Below, one piece after another: positions 14,471-15,500 of a DNA stretch of 15,500 nucleotides. This DNA comes from Bacteroidota bacterium. Lineage in GTDB: Bacteria > Bacteroidota > Bacteroidia > Chitinophagales > Chitinophagaceae. Position 1 is the first letter of the stretch. Every line of letters begins with the position of its first letter. Where the stretch lies: positions 1 through 15,500 of the forward strand of contig JAFAAT010000234.1 of NCBI GenBank assembly GCA_023426425.1, read 5' to 3'. The notes beneath the pieces were generated by a model. That model made no database searches, was not told the origin of the DNA, and saw only the letters and a program-made list of their open reading frames with translations. Position numbers and translations under genes: made by a program.

Positions 14471-15500
14471 TTAATTCAGGTCTGTGTCTTCTTTTCTGGG
14501 TCCTATGAAACTTGTTTGTGTAAGATTAGTGGTGTCTCCCTGTACGGGCGGCGTACCGTTTGCGCCCTGCTGGCGTATCCTTTCCTCCCGCATTCGCTCT
14601 TTCTTTCTTGCGCTCATGAAGAGCTGACTGAGGCGATTATAATCCCTCTGCATGATGAAGCTTGCTCCAGTTTGCACCACAAATCCATCAAATACACCCA
14701 TGTCTTCATTCCTTCTAAAGAGCCGGATGCGGTACGTACGATCGCTGGAAAGATCATAGTCCACAGCCAGGTTGCCCGGTATTAAAGAAGAACTGCGGTT
14801 TGCCTGCGTCTGCGGACCTTCTACCTGGAAGTTGTTGCCCACTGTTATCGTAAGGCGGTCGTCAAGCAATCTCTTTGAAGCTGCAACTGAAAGATCAGTC
14901 CGATTTCTCCGTTCTCCTGTGGTATAATCTTCCGACGTATTCAGATCCACGGTAAGGTCCAGGCCTTCTACCAGGCCGCTGGCAATTTCATTGAGCTGCT
15001 CACTCATAAAGCGGCTAAGACTTTGCCGGGCTATGTTCTCAATGCCGCCGCTCTCCACGCCACTCTCGAAAATATTTTCTCCAACAAACCTATTCAGTAC
15101 AATCAGTGAAAAGACTTGCTTGTTAAGTTCAGAAGGAGTCTGGCGCACCTGGTCTAGACGCGCTCTTACTACATCTTCTACATCATTTGCCACTCTGTAG
15201 TTCTTCTCTTCAGGCAGCACAATATCGAAGGTAATTTCCGGTTGCATAATCTGACCTTGCAATTGCAGCCTTACTTCAAACGGCAGGCGCTGCTGATAGT
15301 ACACAAGGTTTGAAGGGTCAGAGATCTGACGGGCTACCAACTCATAAGGAGGCACATTGGCTTCATATACAGCGGTTGCATCAACATCTCCTTCCAGCGG
15401 ATCGCCTGAAAAGACGATTTTACTACCCGGTTGAATCTTGAATAGCCTGCGAATGAAATTGTAATTGAAGTGGTAACTGCCATCCACAATCTCATAAGTG
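14471..15500 (-). CDS. tamB: Translocation and assembly module protein TamB, C-terminal part (5' end outside window)
   Basis: The last 342 residues of a protein that should exceed 1,000 residues. TamB proteins are anchored in the inner membrane, span the periplasm as a long beta-taco and meet the TamA/TamL barrel; they are linked to lipid transport and envelope assembly. The visible part is the TamB C-terminal (DUF490) domain: YEIVDGSYHFNYNFIRRLFKI, FEVRLQLQGQIMQPEITFDIVLPE, SLIVLNRFVGEN, and a beta-rich end with DLTVDLNTSEDY and YDLSSDRTYRIRLFRR. A polar tail follows (RKKERMREERIRQQG). The GTG at 15487 is an internal Val; the frame runs off the window. It is directly upstream of tamL, with a one-base gap. 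Confidence 0.92.
   Translation of the reverse strand, partial: TYEIVDGSYHFNYNFIRRLFKIQPGSKIVFSGDPLEGDVDATAVYEANVPPYELVARQISDPSNLVYYQQRLPFEVRLQLQGQIMQPEITFDIVLPEEKNYRVANDVEDVVRARLDQVRQTPSELNKQVFSLIVLNRFVGENIFESGVESGGIENIARQSLSRFMSEQLNEIASGLVEGLDLTVDLNTSEDYTTGERRNRTDLSVAASKRLLDDRLTITVGNNFQVEGPQTQANRSSSLIPGNLAVDYDLSSDRTYRIRLFRRNEDMGVFDGFVVQTGASFIMQRDYNRLSQLFMSARKKERMREERIRQQGANGTPPVQGDTTNLTQTSFIGPRKEDTDLN

Overview
The window looks like a chromosomal segment of a Bacteroidota bacterium, most likely a member of the Chitinophagaceae or a close relative. This rests on the gene content (a GSCFA-domain protein, the lipoprotein TamL next to TamB, a PadR regulator paired with a PspC-domain membrane protein, a 602-residue YidC) and on promoter elements of the Bacteroidota type (TAnnTTTG near -7, TTTG near -33). 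The family assignment is inference. I see no tRNA, rRNA, CRISPR array, insertion sequence or phage gene.

Layout. Positions 1-1477 (+) hold the end of an iron-sulfur assembly operon: iscS (5' end outside the window), iscU and iscA, closed at 1500-1529 by a strong hairpin that also ends the opposing gene. Positions 1533-3038 (-) hold three small, unrecognised exported proteins rich in Asn, Gln, Tyr and Pro. A second Fe-S gene, an nfu-type NifU protein, follows at 3198-3791 (+) with its own promoter and terminator. A gene-free stretch of about 440 bases (3792-4233) contains an 11-bp tandem repeat and several inverted repeats. clpP (-) and a GSCFA-domain gene (+) diverge from about 5000. The GSCFA gene runs tail to tail into a bactofilin gene (-), and their stop codons interlock. 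yidC (6634-8442, +) diverges from the bactofilin gene and ends in a clear terminator.

A regulatory region at about 8700-8817 with repeated CATAGTA/TACTGT boxes leads into a PadR-type regulator and a 652-residue protein with two PspC domains, probably followed in the same transcript by a class I methyltransferase. The end of the window (12154-15500, -) carries tamB (5' end outside the window) and tamL, spaced one base apart.

How the genes fit together: IscS, IscU, IscA and Nfu form a sulfur-donor, scaffold and carrier pathway for Fe-S clusters. YidC (inner membrane insertion), TamB/TamL (envelope bridge and outer-membrane barrel), bactofilin (cytoskeleton), the PspC protein and ClpP are envelope and protein-quality functions. 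Most of the window is ordinary housekeeping sequence. The parts that deserve a second look are the small exported-protein cluster, the repeat-bearing intergenic region near 4.0 kb, and the dyad boxes around the padR promoter.
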